Counted from the first letter of the stretch, positions 1 to 12,072 are shown. The stretch is 17,500 bases of DNA from Chromera velia (GCA_018398765.1 JAHBMJ010002037.1:1-17500), one strand, 5' to 3'. Numbers and translations: made by a program. The notes: a model not told the origin generated them from the sequence alone.

Positions 1-10
1 CCCTCCCCTC

Positions 11-11
11 T

Positions 12-50
<39 letters not shown>

Positions 51-170
51 TGCGTGTGTGCGTGTGTGTGTGTGAATGTGTGCATGCGTGCGTGTGTCTG
101 CGCATGCGTGCGTATATGTACGTACGTACGTGCGTGCGTGTGTGTTTGCTTGTGTGTTTGAGTGTATGTT
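11..170. repeat. TG/CGTG microsatellite tract
   Basis: A nearly pure TG run covers about 15-43 and continues as TGTGCG, CGTA and CGTG variants to about 170. Alternating purine-pyrimidine sequence of this kind can adopt Z-DNA. Reading frames across it give only Cys/Val strings and are not genes. Confidence 0.9.
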
Positions 171-363
171 CGTTCTTTCTGATTGTGAGGGTTGTCTTTT
201 GAGATGGCACTCTGTCTGTGTGTCCCTTTCTATGTGTGTTTTCAATCCCTCAACAGCTGAGAGTAGTAAAGATGGTACGTTTGCATTTAAAACTGTAGAC
301 GTACACGACGCAAGTCAAAGCTGAGCACAAGCAAAAACAATGTGACACGGACTGATGTTTTCA

Positions 364-605
364 GGTTCTTCATTCTAAGTGAATATTGGAAAGGAGCTGC
401 ATGTGGGACGAAAAGACCAGAAGAGACTGCGAAAGAAGTCGCTAGTGAGGAGAAACATGCGGGCGACTCTGGGAATCCAACAGACTGGGATGACTTTGGG
501 GCGAGTGAAGCTCTTTGGGAGACGGTAGGGAAATTGAAGGGGGAAGTGTGTGTACATAGGTGTGGGTGGAATGAAATATTGACTGCCTCAAGAACTGGAG
601 TTTAA
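364..605 (+). CDS. Possible terminal exon of an unidentified plus-strand gene
   Basis: I do not recognise this protein. A TTTTCAG acceptor-like site ends at 363, and the frame after it stays open to a TAA at 603-605. The peptide has mixed, non-repetitive composition with an acidic stretch around TDWDDFGASEALWE, unlike the low-complexity frames nearby. AATAAA lies about 45 nt after the stop (649-654) and could be a polyadenylation signal. Against this, the frame is short, no domain is visible, and the upstream sequence is a microsatellite that would have to be intron. It could equally be a chance frame. Confidence 0.22.
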
Positions 606-670
606 GTGGTTTCGCTTATATATCAAGTAATGGTATAGAAGTTTTGAACAATAAATTAAACAACATTGTG

Positions 671-1048
671 AAACATGTGCCAAGGCCTTGCACTAAAAAA
701 TTCTTAAAAAAAAAAAATCAAGGACCTCATTTTTTTTTTTTAATTTTAGAATTTTGGAACAAAATCAATAGAAAATTGATCATTAAATTCATCATTATTG
801 CAGGGTTGTGATCTCTACTGATCGAAAACAATTAATTAACCCTTCGCTGCCGGCAATTGCTGGTCTCAGCAGTCTGCCGGCAATGGAGATTTCTTATAAC
901 CTTCGATCACCTACAGATTGAAGGACGTGCTTTACTAACAGCTTCAGTTTTGTTGCTTTTGTAAAATTCTAAAAAAAAATTAAGACCTTCATTTTTCTTT
1001 TTTTTTTTAGAATTTTATAGTGCAAGGCCTCGATATATGCATGTTTTA
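671..1048. mobile_element. MITE-like foldback element with long inverted arms
   Basis: The arm at about 671-755 (AAACATG, then AAGGCCTTGCACTA, A-run, GACCTCAT, T-run, TTTTAGAATTTT) returns in reverse complement at about 961-1048. Small indels separate the arms, including an extra ATATAT near the outer right end. The inner 200 bp carries CTGCCGGCAATTGC and CTGCCGGCAATGGA. No coding capacity is present. The long-arm, short-core form matches non-autonomous foldback elements or MITEs. I could not define a target-site duplication. Confidence 0.65.
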
Positions 1049-1556
1049 AACAAGTTGCAGGGTATTTCTTTTTCATAATTGCATATGCGGGGCCTAGCAA
1101 TTTATGTCAAAGTACCTAAAAATTAAATCACTCGATCTGAGTTGATGAAAAAGTCTCGAGACGTGTTACGTATACTTATAAGTGCCCGGCTGTTAAAAAG
1201 GCAACTCAAAAGGGCCGCTCAGTTATCTTATAATTATATATCTAGTCATATATCTAGAACTTTATAGACAGTTTCTCTAATTATTGCATTTTCACTGGTG
1301 CAAGAGGTTCAGATATCAATTTTGAATCCCTTTATATTAATTGCTAGTCATATATTCAATACAAATAAACAAAATTGAGTCGCTAATTCTAGCTAAAACA
1401 TGTTAAAACCCTATAAAATATGTTAAAAACGAATTGTATTGAATTAAGGCAGTTAAAGCTAGTGAGCCACCATAATTAATTAAAAGTCCTAGTCTAAAAG
1501 TAAAAGACTACAATCGTTTAAAACCTTACATAATATATTTTAAGATAGGTCACAGC
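1049..1556. other. AT-rich spacer without a gene
   Basis: This stretch is AT-rich, with short direct repeats such as TATATCTAGTCATATATCTAG near 1238-1260. No credible reading frame, splice structure or RNA gene is visible. Confidence 0.6.
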
Positions 1557-1897
1557 CAGGGTTGCAATCACTATCGGTAATGACCCTTCGTTACCGATAA
1601 TTGCCGGTCTGCCGGCAATGGACATTTCTAACTTAGTCACTGCCGAAAAAAAAATGGTCAAAAAATGAATCTCAAAAAAAATTTTTGGACTGTCACACTG
1701 TTTAAACCTATAAACGGACTGTGTATAGTGTACATAAACTAACTCCAACAGATAATGACCCACAGATTTTATTATTGAACTCTAACTTTCTCTGCCATTG
1801 ACTGCCAGTCGTTTTGCCGGTGGCGACAAGCTCTGCCGGCAATTGCCATCCTGCCGGTAATCGCTCTTCTCTGCCGCAAAAAAAAAAAGCAACCCTG
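1557..1897. mobile_element. MITE-like element bounded by CAGGGTTGC inverted ends
   Basis: The sequence begins CAGGGTTGC (1557-1565) and ends with its exact complement GCAACCCTG (1889-1897). Subterminal GCCGGCAAT/ATTGCCGGC and TTACCG/CGGTAA motifs face each other in both halves. Terminal CAGGG of this type is common in hAT-superfamily MITEs. The flanks CACAGC and CAAAGC are only a weak candidate duplication. The left end resembles 801-895 inside the foldback element. The internal frame at 1518-1763 is not credible as a gene. Confidence 0.5.
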
Positions 1898-1980
1898 CCA
1901 AAGCTTGACTCAAATTGTCTCCCTTTTTTTTTTCCTATTCTTTTACTACCTGTCTTTTCATCATGACGTCTTTCAAAAAG

Positions 1981-3690
1981 CTAGGTATCGACATTCTTAT
2001 TGGCCTCATTCAAAAGAAAAAAGAATAGAGCGATTTTGTCTACCTTTCCTTCACCACCCACTTTCTGTCTACTGCTATTTGCAGCTCTCCCCTCTCTCCT
2101 TTTCACTGAACTCCAATGTCTTATCAAAGCTTGCAAGCAGTCTGCCCTCTCTGCATCATACAGAGGGTATTCAGTCAGCACATGGATTTTATCTTCGACT
2201 ACTTGAATGTTATTGACAAGCAGGTCAGAGCAAACCATGCATTTTCTTTCTGTCAATGGGGTCCCTCTGCCTCTTTCTGTTAAGAGCTTCTCCCATCCAA
2301 AATGCAGCCTTTCTTCTGTGGACAGGCCAGGGAGCTATCTTTGTATAGCAGACAGGAGTTCTCCCTATCTTATCTCTATTTAATAAAATGCTTCTGTCTG
2401 TATCTTCTCCATTCTTGCTGTTGTGAAGCCACAGATTTAGGTAATTTCCATTGGATAGAGATGTATGGATAGGATGTATGACGTCTTCTCTCAGCTCTTC
2501 CCTCTCGGCCCTTCCTCTTTTCTGCACTGACCTCTCAACTCTCTCTGCAAATGCTTCCTTTTAAATTTCCTCTTTGTAATTTCTTCCTTTTTCAGCGCTT
2601 CTATCCACCTTACTATTCTGTCTCTTCTTTCAAAGGAAGATTGTCTGCCTGCAGCTTCTGGTTCTCTTCTTATCTGGAAGGGATGGCTTCTTATCTCTGT
2701 GAAAAGTGTTTTGACACATTTCTTCAAGTGGGAGAAAAAGTGAAAGGGGTGAAGCTTCCTTCTTCTCAGTTCTGAATCGACTCCTTCCTGCAATGATTGA
2801 ATGCATGCATGGCCTGTCGGTGTGTCTCTTCCTTTTTGGATTACCTTCCTTGTCCACATCAGGGTTCTCTGTGCAACCACCAGATTGATAGGAAGAAGGC
2901 CTGCCTCAAGGAAAGTGGTGAGTATACTTTCTTTCTCTTTCAGTTGCAACACTCATCGAATGAATCTTCTTTGCAGTCTGTCAAACTCTGTAAACGCTTC
3001 CTGCGAGTGTGAATGTACTTTGTAGCCATATAACCAAACTGCACACACTGTCTGCCTGAACCATTGAAAACAAGTTGCGGGTGGGATCTCTCCTCCTACA
3101 TTGATCTTACTTTTCAATACAAAAAAGAGTCTTTCTGCCTTAATCATTCTCTCTCTCATCATTGCATCTGTAGAGCCAATTTTGAGCAATCTTCTGTTAA
3201 AAGAAGGCCAAGGTATGGATATTTGCTTGCCTGAATTAACTCCGCCCCACCCAACGTGAATCGTTTTCTTCTCTCCCCCGCTTTCTGTCCAAACTTCATT
3301 ATTCTTGATTTATCTGACAGAAGAAGCTTCAAAGGCTTCACATACTCCTCCAGTGCCTTCAGAAGCCTCTCTATCTTTTCTGCCTCTATCGATTGAAGGT
3401 ACGTATTGTCAGCAAAAAGTCCGATAAGGAAGTTCTCTTGCGCACCCTCGGGGCCTTTTTGAGGCTTAGGACCCCTCCCGGTGAGGCTTGGCCTCCTCCC
3501 AATGTCTATTGGCATGTCATTTGTGTATCTTTTAAACAGAGAAGGTCCTGCCAGACCTCCCTGCTTTGACCCCTTTTCTTCTCGAAACCAGAAATCACTC
3601 CCCTTTACCCTTGCTATGATATTTCACAGCGACTCACATACCTACTTAATGGTCTTTTCCCATACTTTCCAGAAAACTTTGATAACTAGT
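1981..3690 (-). pseudogene. 5'-truncated non-LTR retrotransposon (LINE) with degenerate reverse transcriptase
   Basis: Read on the minus strand from about 3690, the fragments follow the order of a LINE ORF2 C-terminal half. First comes GSKQGGLAGPSLFKRYTNDM (3567-3508), the palm motif usually written GVxQGxxLSPLLFxxYxNDL. Next are FADNT, a decayed FADD catalytic box, near 3415, and YPYLGLLLTED near 3190. Thumb-type sequence follows with WLYGY and RLQRRFI, then LLEAGLLPI-like and LVVAQRTLMW blocks after 2952. The tail has CMVC then H-x4-YP near 2230, a Cys/His motif with its last Cys changed to Tyr. Stops near 3629 and 3643 and frame changes near 3180, 2953, 2500 and 2240 show it is dead. The original element would have supplied target-primed reverse transcription; the endonuclease half is missing. 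An A-run (about 1924-1933 on the other strand) may mark the 3' end. Confidence 0.85.
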
Positions 3691-4359
3691 TTGAAAATAA
3701 ATAATCATAAACTATCATAATTTAACATACCCAGAAACGTACACTTACGTTCCGCGCTAAGCCTTCCCGCTATGTCTAGAATTATGTTGTGGGTAGTTTT
3801 TAGATTCAGGGTGGGAATCTTTGCAGCACGTTCACAGCTAGATATTGGTTTACACCGATATACCGGCTAGGTTAATAGCCTATAAATATAAATTACAGCT
3901 ATATAAGATTCTAAAAGTCATAGTCTGATTCCAGATTTGATTTTTTTTAGGTCTTTTTAATTAAACAACAGTCAACAACAGTTGTACACTGACAACTGTT
4001 ATTTGAATTTAATAATTAATAAGCATTTAGGAAAGTATCACCCTGAGGCTAGACTTATGTATTGCATGATCAATGATCACATACAGACTAACCAACTAGC
4101 CAACCAAAATAATAATAATAATGAATGCGGAATGTCTAATCATCGGGCGATGGCGATGGCGTATAATGATACTGAGTTAGTAATGATGATGAATGATGAT
4201 GATGCTAGTGATGATGGTCATTCAATTTGTCATTAAATGGTACAATGATCTCACAAGTACGTGTTTTTCTCAGTGTTTTCCATGCATAACTTTAGTTGAA
4301 TGCTAGGTTGAATGACTAGTGCAGTCTTCTTACTAGTTTTCTTAGCAATTCAATCATCT
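3691..4359. other. AT-rich spacer and 3' flank of the F-box gene
   Basis: This is AT-rich sequence with small AAT and GATGAT repeats near 4105-4205. The plus-strand frame at 3982-4236 is built from these repeats and has no recognisable domain. No clear polyadenylation signal for the minus-strand gene ending at 4360 was found. Confidence 0.5.
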
Positions 4360-7300
4360 TTAGCGCTGTCTTTCTTCAATGATGAGCGATGGACGGCCGT
4401 ATTGTGTGACCAGTATACCTTGCTCTGGGAGGTCCGTGAGGTCTTTGTTCTCTGGGAACCTTCTGACTACCTCGAGACCCTTTTCTGCGAGGAGGCTGGC
4501 TATTTTTGTGGTGACCTTCTGCACTGCAGAAAGGGCTTCCTTCGGCGGCAGGGTCTGACGAAAGAACCCCATTTGTATTCCGAGACCTGCAGCAGCAGGG
4601 GATGGTAGCGGTTCGGTAAGTCTGGGGTCAAGAACGATACGGCACCTCGAGAGGTCGGGAGAAGAGGCTATCAGACGACAGGCCCCCTCCAACTGTGAGA
4701 CGATGTGGGTGACTGCTCTTTTGTGGAATGCTGACAGAGGCTGCCTTTCCTCCTGCGTCTCTCTCTCTGGGTCTCGAGCCACCGAGTCTCTCTCTTCGGT
4801 TTGTTGAAGTCCAACCATTGCGACCGGGGCTGATTCAGAAGCACGGGCCCTCTGTTCTAGTTGTGATCTTTCCAGGTAATGTGCATGGCGGTAAGGTGCG
4901 GGTGTACTTTGGCTCTGCATTGAGCGATTGGGAAAAGATGAAGGCGCAGAGGTGGGGGAAGAGAAGAGCACCTTTGAAGTCCCACCTTCAAGTTGGCCTT
5001 TCCGACCTTCTTTTTCTTTTCTGTTTGACGCCTGTCGTCTCTGTGGTCCCTCTGTGGTACTCTCGGGGGTCGCCGTGCCCTTCTTCTCCTTTCTTTGCTG
5101 CTGTTTCTTTAGGGATGCCTTCTTCGGAAGTGCTCTGCCGTGCTGCTGTTGCTGCTGCTTCAAGTTGGAGGAGAACGACTTGATCGGAAAGGTCGTCTTT
5201 TGACTTTTCCTTCGCGTGTCCGAGTCACTCCCTGGAGAACGCAACGGCAGAATGGAAGGTCTGAAAGAAGAAAGCCGGGAGAGTGCCTTTTCAATTTGCC
5301 CTTTTCTGCCGCTGTTGTCTCCTTGTCTTCTGCCTTGCCTGATGGTGGTGTTGATGTGAGAAAGGAAGACACCCGACTGACTTCTGTTCTTGCCTCTTCC
5401 CTTTTTCGGCTCTCCTGAAGACAGCAAGGGGACGGGATTGAGATCCGTGCACAACCCAGTGCTCTGCGTCTGTTCCTGCAGAGGAAGAGGAAGAGGAGGA
5501 GGAGCCCCCTCGTTGACAATTTCTGCCGTCTGTCTTTCTGCATTGTTTTCCTTCTCTTCTATCATGGACAGGCAGACTGTCGGGGGGACTGCGGGACACT
5601 GCGCAAAGGGACCTCTCCCTTCCGAATCGGGGCCTCGAGAAGGAAGGGCGCTTTCAAACGAGTTGTTGTTCTGCGGGGGAGAAGGAAGGACGTGAGAACG
5701 GCAAGAAGTAGCAACAGCGTGAAAAAATGAAGACGAAGAGGAGGAGGAGGAGGAAGATGAAGAAGAGTGCCCCCCCAAGTTTTCATGCAAACAGATAGAG
5801 ACCCCCTGTTCTTCTTTGGGCGAGGAAGAAGGAGAGGGAGAGGGAAAAGGGCACGACAAGAAAGCAGACGAGGAAGAAGCAAACCCTGTGGAAGAGGAAG
5901 AAGGAGAGGATTGCGGATCAGTGAAGGACAAAGACAAAGAAGACCGAGACCGAGACGACCAGGAGGGAGTACAAGTGGAAATGGACGATCTACTTGAAGC
6001 ACCATCAAACGGAACCACCGTCATGGTCCCTCCTGAGATTCGGTTCGGCTTTCTGTTCAGGGAGCCCTCACATTCCAGACTTTCTTCCCGTGCTTTCTCC
6101 CCGATGTGCTTCAGGAAGTGGCGACGGCTGCCAGTGAAGTCACGATGAGTGTCCCGGAACCTAGCCTCCTTTCTCTCTCCTTCTGCGGAGATACCGCTAC
6201 CTTCTCTTTCTCCTTCTCTCCTGACTGTGTGAGTTTCTTCTCTTCTTTGAAAAGGTGAAGCCATCTCGACAGTATCGGCCTGAACACCTTTTTTGAGTCG
6301 GATGCGGAGGGAAGCTGGTGTCATAGGGACTCTCTGCTGGTGCTCGTTGAAAGCGATCTTCTGCATTTCTCTTCGAGGCTGAATTTTGATCTGATGGCGA
6401 CCCCTGCCCTCATTGGTTCTTCCTCTCCCTTTGAGGCTCAGCCCTTGATTCTCAGGAGGAGCATGTCTCTTCGCTTCCCCTCCCAGCAACCCTCTGTCGT
6501 CAATCCTTGCCCCCTTTTGCCCTTCCCTTTGTGAAAATGGGTTTCGGCTTTGTTCCGTCTCTGTCTCCTCCTCCTCTCTGGGAAAAGAAGCTCTCTCGGG
6601 GCCTGAGGGTTGAGGAAGAGGAAGAGGAACAGCTCCTCTTGTTCCGCATGGGTGTGCATCAGGTTCTCTTTCCACATCTTCTGCGGAGGGGGAGCCCTGA
6701 GTCTGACGAGAGACTTCAGCTGTTGTTTCTCTCTCGGCTAAGGCTGGGGGGATTCGGCGTGTGGAGTGACTCTCTCTGGGTTGAACTTCGTCTTCTTGAG
6801 CTGATGGGGGGGGAATTCGAGCGGGAGTACGACCAGAAGGGGTTGAGGAAGGGGAAGGGGAAGGGGGGGGAGAAGGGATGGGCCCGCCCAGGTACAGCTG
6901 CAGGTGCTCAAGCCGTGAGAACTTTTCTGTCGTCTGGTTGTTTTCTGTCTCTTTTATCTTGGCCGCATTGTGGTCTGATTTGGGTTGTCCGTTGTCAAGA
7001 AAGGAACTGGAGAGACTTGAAGGGAGAACCGGAGACGGAGAGAAAGAAGAGACGACTGGGTAGGTGTTGGAAAGAGAAATCGGAAGAGGCTGCCGACTCT
7101 GCAGATCCAGAGTGGTGTGACTTCCATTGAAAAGGAATCGGGAGTGGGGAGAATTGAGTCCGTCTCTCTTTTTGTAAAGGGGTTTTCCTTCTTTCTTTTC
7201 GGCGTCTCCCTCTTTCTCCTCTTGGCCTTCTCCCCTTCTGTCGAGGACTCCCATGCCTCTCTTCTGTTTGGGAGTGGAGACTGTAGGACAAGTCGTGAGG

Positions 7301-8288
7301 ATTCTGTTGAGGAGCAGGTCCACGAAGTTTGAATTCGGGATTGCTAGATCGACTGACTTCAGAGAAGGGTTGTGGGGCAGGGCAACCAGACATCGGACCT
7401 GCTCATCAGCTGAAAAGAAGCGGAGTGTAAGAGATTCAAGGCCTGTCATGGGAAGAAGAAAACGTTGCATTGCAGAGCGCCCTCTGGCCTCCCCCTTTTC
7501 GGTCCCCTCCTTTGTTTCACTGAAAGTACTCTGATGCCATTGCCTGTCTCTCTCCATGCACATCGCCGACGAGTGCGAAGAGGAGGACGACGAAGACGAG
7601 AAAAACAAAGAGGATTCAGAGACGGAAGAAAGAGATGGATTAGAGGCCTCAAGCAGAGACCTCCATGCCCCCCTTGGCTGCTGATTCAATGCCTGGACCG
7701 CCACTTCATTGGCCACCTCCAGTCGATTTATTTCTTGCTCTTGCGGTCTGCGTTCACCATCACTCAGGTGAGTTCCTTCTGTGTCGGGTGGGTCTGCAGT
7801 GCCCATCATTTCAAGCACATCGCTGAAATGAGATCGAACCAAACGCAGACTCTTCATCATGGGAAATGCGCACACGAAGGCAATGGGTGGAGGTGCCAGT
7901 TCTTTTGTGAGCTCAATGACCATTGAATGAGCCCTGGGAAAGACCACAAACCCAGTTTCCTCATAAAGCTTCCACATCTCTCTGTCTGTCTCTCCTACGC
8001 TCAACTCTTCTTTTCTCGCTCTCTCACCTCCTTTTCCTTTTTCGGCAGCATACTTGGGTTTCTCGAACGCGAGCTTGACCAGCTCACAGCACCATGCCGC
8101 TGAGGGCCTCATGGGTCCCCCGTGCCGGATCGAGACTCTCTCGACAGACTCGGACACGCGCCGGATAAAGTCAAGAAAGTCAAAAGGGGAAAGACCTGCC
8201 GGGGCGCTCGTGAATTGGACGCACTCGGCCTCAAATTTGCAGTTTGTTGCTCGGAGAACGTTCAGGAGGGAAGAGAGACACAGCGTGT
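4360..8288 (-). CDS. Exon 6: terminal LRRs, long disordered region and C-terminal domain
   Basis: The acceptor TCTTTTGTGCAG enters in phase 1, as exon 5 requires. The frame stays open for 3929 nt to TAA at 4362-4360. LRR strands such as MMKSLRLV, LESLTLRFF, PSLKSVDLAI and FSRLEHLQLYL are separated by Ser- and Lys/Glu-rich inserts. After about residue 930 come Pro/Ser, Arg/Glu and poly-Ser tracts, then a short poly-Gln (KQQQQQ near 5150). The last 120 residues have normal composition with amphipathic helices (AFHKRAVTHIVSQLEGACRL; EALSAVQKVTTKIASLLAEK). That tail resembles no family I know. Small unspliced introns inside the low-complexity part cannot be excluded. Confidence 0.75.
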
Positions 8289-9599
8289 CTGCACAAAAGA
8301 CCAACCGGGACAGTTTGTGTTTTGTTTTTTGTACAAACACGCAGCTTATCAGACACACACATACCTGCAGATCGGCATACAGTGGAAGGCAAGACAGTGA
8401 GGGGAAGGGGATGGGAAGCGACTAGAAAGTGCTAGGTAGAGACAAAAACAACACGGGTGGAGGCTGACACAGAGACGAATGCACAGATAGATCCACACAT
8501 TGATACAGCCCCAAATAGCCCTTCAAATTGGGTCTTCCCACCAGCGTTTCCACCCACCCTGTCTGACAGAGAGGGCCCCCAGAGAGAGGATCTTCAGGGG
8601 TGGTCTCTGCACCTGCAGCACTCCGGCAAGAACGGTGAGTTCCTCTGGCAGGTAGAACGCGCGCTTCAAGTGCAGTTGTTGCAGTTGTGTGAAGGCGTTC
8701 GAAGGGAGTGCCTGGACAACGTCGATCAGCTTGCACCTGCTTTTTGCATGTGATCGGGGAGGGAAGGGAAGGGAAGGAGAGACGTGGAGAACTTCAAGGG
8801 TAGACTAAGCAGCCGAGAAAGTCTTGCTGGATCGAATCGACACGTCTGCATTCTATCTGTGTCTTCCTCCAGTTAATTGTGTTATTGCACCAAAGACCAA
8901 CACTCCCTCTCATTCACTGATTCCACCATGCATCCGTCCACACATCTATTCATTCATCCCTTCCTTCATTCCTTCCTTCCTTCCTTCATTCATTCATTCA
9001 TTCATTCATTCATTCATTCCGCCAGTAAGTCAATCGGCAAGTGAGTCAGCCAAAGGGCGAGAGAGGGGGGCCAGACAACGACAGAAACATAGAGACAAAC
9101 TCTAACTCAACGATACAGCTGAAGAGTTCGACACCAATAGAGGAACAGAACCCTGAAGGAGACAGCAGCGGGTTTACTGGCGGCATACTGCCGAACAACT
9201 GAATGTCGGTCACACGCTATGACCCAAATGGTGGGTGCATTACAAAAAGAGCCTCTACACTTCTCCCACTCAGCCAGACCTATGCATCCAATGCCTAGCT
9301 CCATTTGCACCCAACACATCAATCAGTATGTCCTTCTTGCATCTGCTCTGAGCCAACCTGAGCGTTCCCTCCAGTGACAGGCTCTGCAGCTGACTGGAGT
9401 TCCCAACAGCCCTCACGAAGGGGCCCTGCAGCGCCTCTGTCGGAGGCACGGTGTCGTTCAGAGCCAGCTGCCGGTGCATTGGGGAGGCGGGATGGGGGGG
9501 GCTGAGGACTGCGAGAGAGACGATGACGACGTTGGGGAAAGTCCACTTCGGAAAGAGACGCCCTGCAGGCAAGAAGACAGAGGACAGACACACCCGCAC

Positions 9600-9637
<38 letters not shown>

Positions 9638-9639
9638 AC

Positions 9640-9676
<37 letters not shown>

Positions 9677-9688
9677 TACATACATACA

Positions 9689-9756
<68 letters not shown>

Positions 9757-12072
9757 GCACGCACGCGCACACAAAACGCTGGTCTGTGTGAGTGAGACAG
9801 ACAGACACACAGACAGAGAGACGGGAACACACGCAGACAGAGAGCCGGAGACAGATCGAAACAATCCCATCAAAAAACAGCTCCCTGTCTGCTGGAACAT
9901 CAAAATGTGATTGCACTGCTCAACACCGCAATTGACCACGGGGGCGCAACGGGGCAATTGGTCTGCCATGCAGCCAGCCCCTTTTGTTTTCGAAGGGATA
10001 GACGACCAATTGGTCTGGAACTTTGAAGGTTGGAAGGAAGGAAGGAAGGAAGGAAGGAAGGAAGGATCGAAAGAAAGGAAGGAAGGCCAATCAATGCAGC
10101 CGGACACATCCATACCAATTCCATGAACCCCAATCGAGCGAACAAGCAGATACAGAGATACGAAATGAAAACCTGCAGGTGTGGGTGAGCATTCCTTTCC
10201 TGCATGTGTACACTGACTGACTGACTGGATGACTAGATGAATGAATGAATGAATGTATGAACCAATGAATGAATGAAGGAAGAAAAGAATCAATGAATGA
10301 ATAAGTAAATGAATGAATGGTGAATAAATGAATGAATGAATAAATGAATGAATGAACAAATGAATGAATAAATGAATGAATGAATGGATGGATGAATGAA
10401 TGAATGAACAAATGAATGATTAAATGAATGAATGAATGAATGAATGAATGAATGAATAGATAAATGAATCAATGAAGGAATAAAAAGACAAATCAATGAA
10501 TGAATGACCTGGAATGCCTGATTGCCCTCTGACGACCAGCCGTCTGACTGCCGAAAAGACCCTTGGGGACGTTTCTGTACAATCTCTAAGACCACTGCGA
10601 GAATTTGCAAAACCGTCACCAGCACCAGCACCAGCAGAAGCAGGAGAAGAAGAGGAAGAGGAAGAGGAAGAGGAGATGGAAGAGGCACGGTTGGTCTCAT
10701 CTGAAGAGCCGCGGGCAGCGGCGGTAGGTGTGGAGCTTGAGGTACGAGAAGAAGCCGAGAGAGTCTCTCCTTGAGACCGCAAATCGGACGAGGTAGACCC
10801 TAGAGCATTGACAGCCCCTTCACCAGCACGCAGGCTGTCATCCGAAGGCACTGCAAGGGAAGGTGGACAAAGACAATCATGAAACGTTCGGGAACGGAGT
10901 CTGTTAGTGTTGTGATCGACATTGCATAGGACCGAAACCGCCAGCTGAAGCCCACTGAAGCACGACATGCAGATACTCATAAGATTCAATTCGCTTGATC
11001 TCATTCCAAACAAGAGCCTGACAAGAGAAGGATCTGAAATCTTTGCATCAGTATTGAGAAAGAGGATTTGATCGAGATCGGAATCAAATATTAATAGAAG
11101 GGTCCTTGATCCTCTTTTTCATCCCTTCCCCGCTTCTTTCCGCCTTTCCTTCTTGCGTTCGTCCACCCTTTCTTTTCTTCCTCCCTTCCTGCTTTCCTTG
11201 AAGTTCCTTCCTTCCTTCCTTCCTTCCTTCCTTCCCTTCCTTCCTTCTCCCTTTTCCGATCCTTCTTTATCCCCCTTCCCCCCCGTCTTCCCTTGTCTGA
11301 TACGGCTCCTCGGAAGGCACACATGCTTTCCTTCTGCTGACATCCTGCAGGACCGAATGAAGATGCCTGGATATGAATTTAAATGAACAAATATGTGTGG
11401 TCGCCTTTGCCCGGCTGGGTGAATCCGAAGAGCACTGCCCCCAAATTACTGATTGACTGATTAGTGGCTCACTGACTGATCAACGGTTCCGGCGGTTGAA
11501 TTCGGACAACGGTGCTGCTCCTCTGCTGCTGGAGAAAGGGGATCACCCCCGTCGTTTGATCCCTCTGTCCTTGCCCTGGCGGTTGGGTTGCTGGGAGACG
11601 AGGAGGAGGAGAAGGGGGGAGGGGGGCCCCGCCATGTTGAATGGTAGTCGCAAGAGTCTGCAAATGCCCATGGTCGGGAGAGACCTGCAAGCAACTCGAT
11701 CGTGCAAACAAAACAAACACAACGCATCGATCGATTCTGTCTGCGCATGCATGAAGTCAGTGAGTCAATTGTTTTGTCTCTATATCTGTATGGTCATTAA
11801 ACATAACTGTCTTGCTTGTAAAATTGATCCCTTCTTCTTTTGCAACCTCGAAACGAGGAACCTACACCTTCCCTAGAATGCCCGCACAACATGCAAAGCC
11901 TCGACGACAGCAGGTCATGTTTTAGACGTTCGTGCTAAAATGCGGACGTAGAAACTCTTTGTTATTCTTCTGCAGGAAGGAAGGAAGGAAGGAAGGAAGG
12001 AAGGAAGAAAGAAAGAAAGAACGGAAGAACGGAAGAACGAAAGAACGAAAGAAAGAAAGAACGAAAGAACGA

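Larger units (their letters stand above)
9563..10508 (-). other. Intron 3 (946 bp)
   Basis: The donor is GTCATTCATTCATTG and leads into a TCAT array of almost 300 bp. TTCC and GT arrays follow before the TGCCTGCAG acceptor. The phase-1 ends of exons 3 and 4 match across it. Confidence 0.65.

Noticed and set aside
3982-4236. Plus-strand frame of 84 residues with Asn and Asp runs
   Set aside because: It derives from AAT and GATGAT microrepeats in AT-rich spacer, with no domain or splice context.
6507-7130. Plus-strand frame of 207 residues opposite exon 6, and other plus frames within 4728-8425
   Set aside because: They are antisense shadows of the long minus-strand exon. Compositions follow the complement of Ser/Pro/Arg codons, and no domain is seen.
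10091-10182. Exon-like interval after CACACCTGCAG on the minus strand in intron 3
   Set aside because: The acceptor looks good and the phase could fit, but no frame gives LRR character and it runs into a TTCC array. Exons 3 and 4 already join in phase without it.
9319-10359. Minus-strand frame of 346 residues
   Set aside because: Most of it is TTCA and GT repeat translation. Only the part near 9358-9562 is real exon, and the LRR-like reading there is in a different frame.
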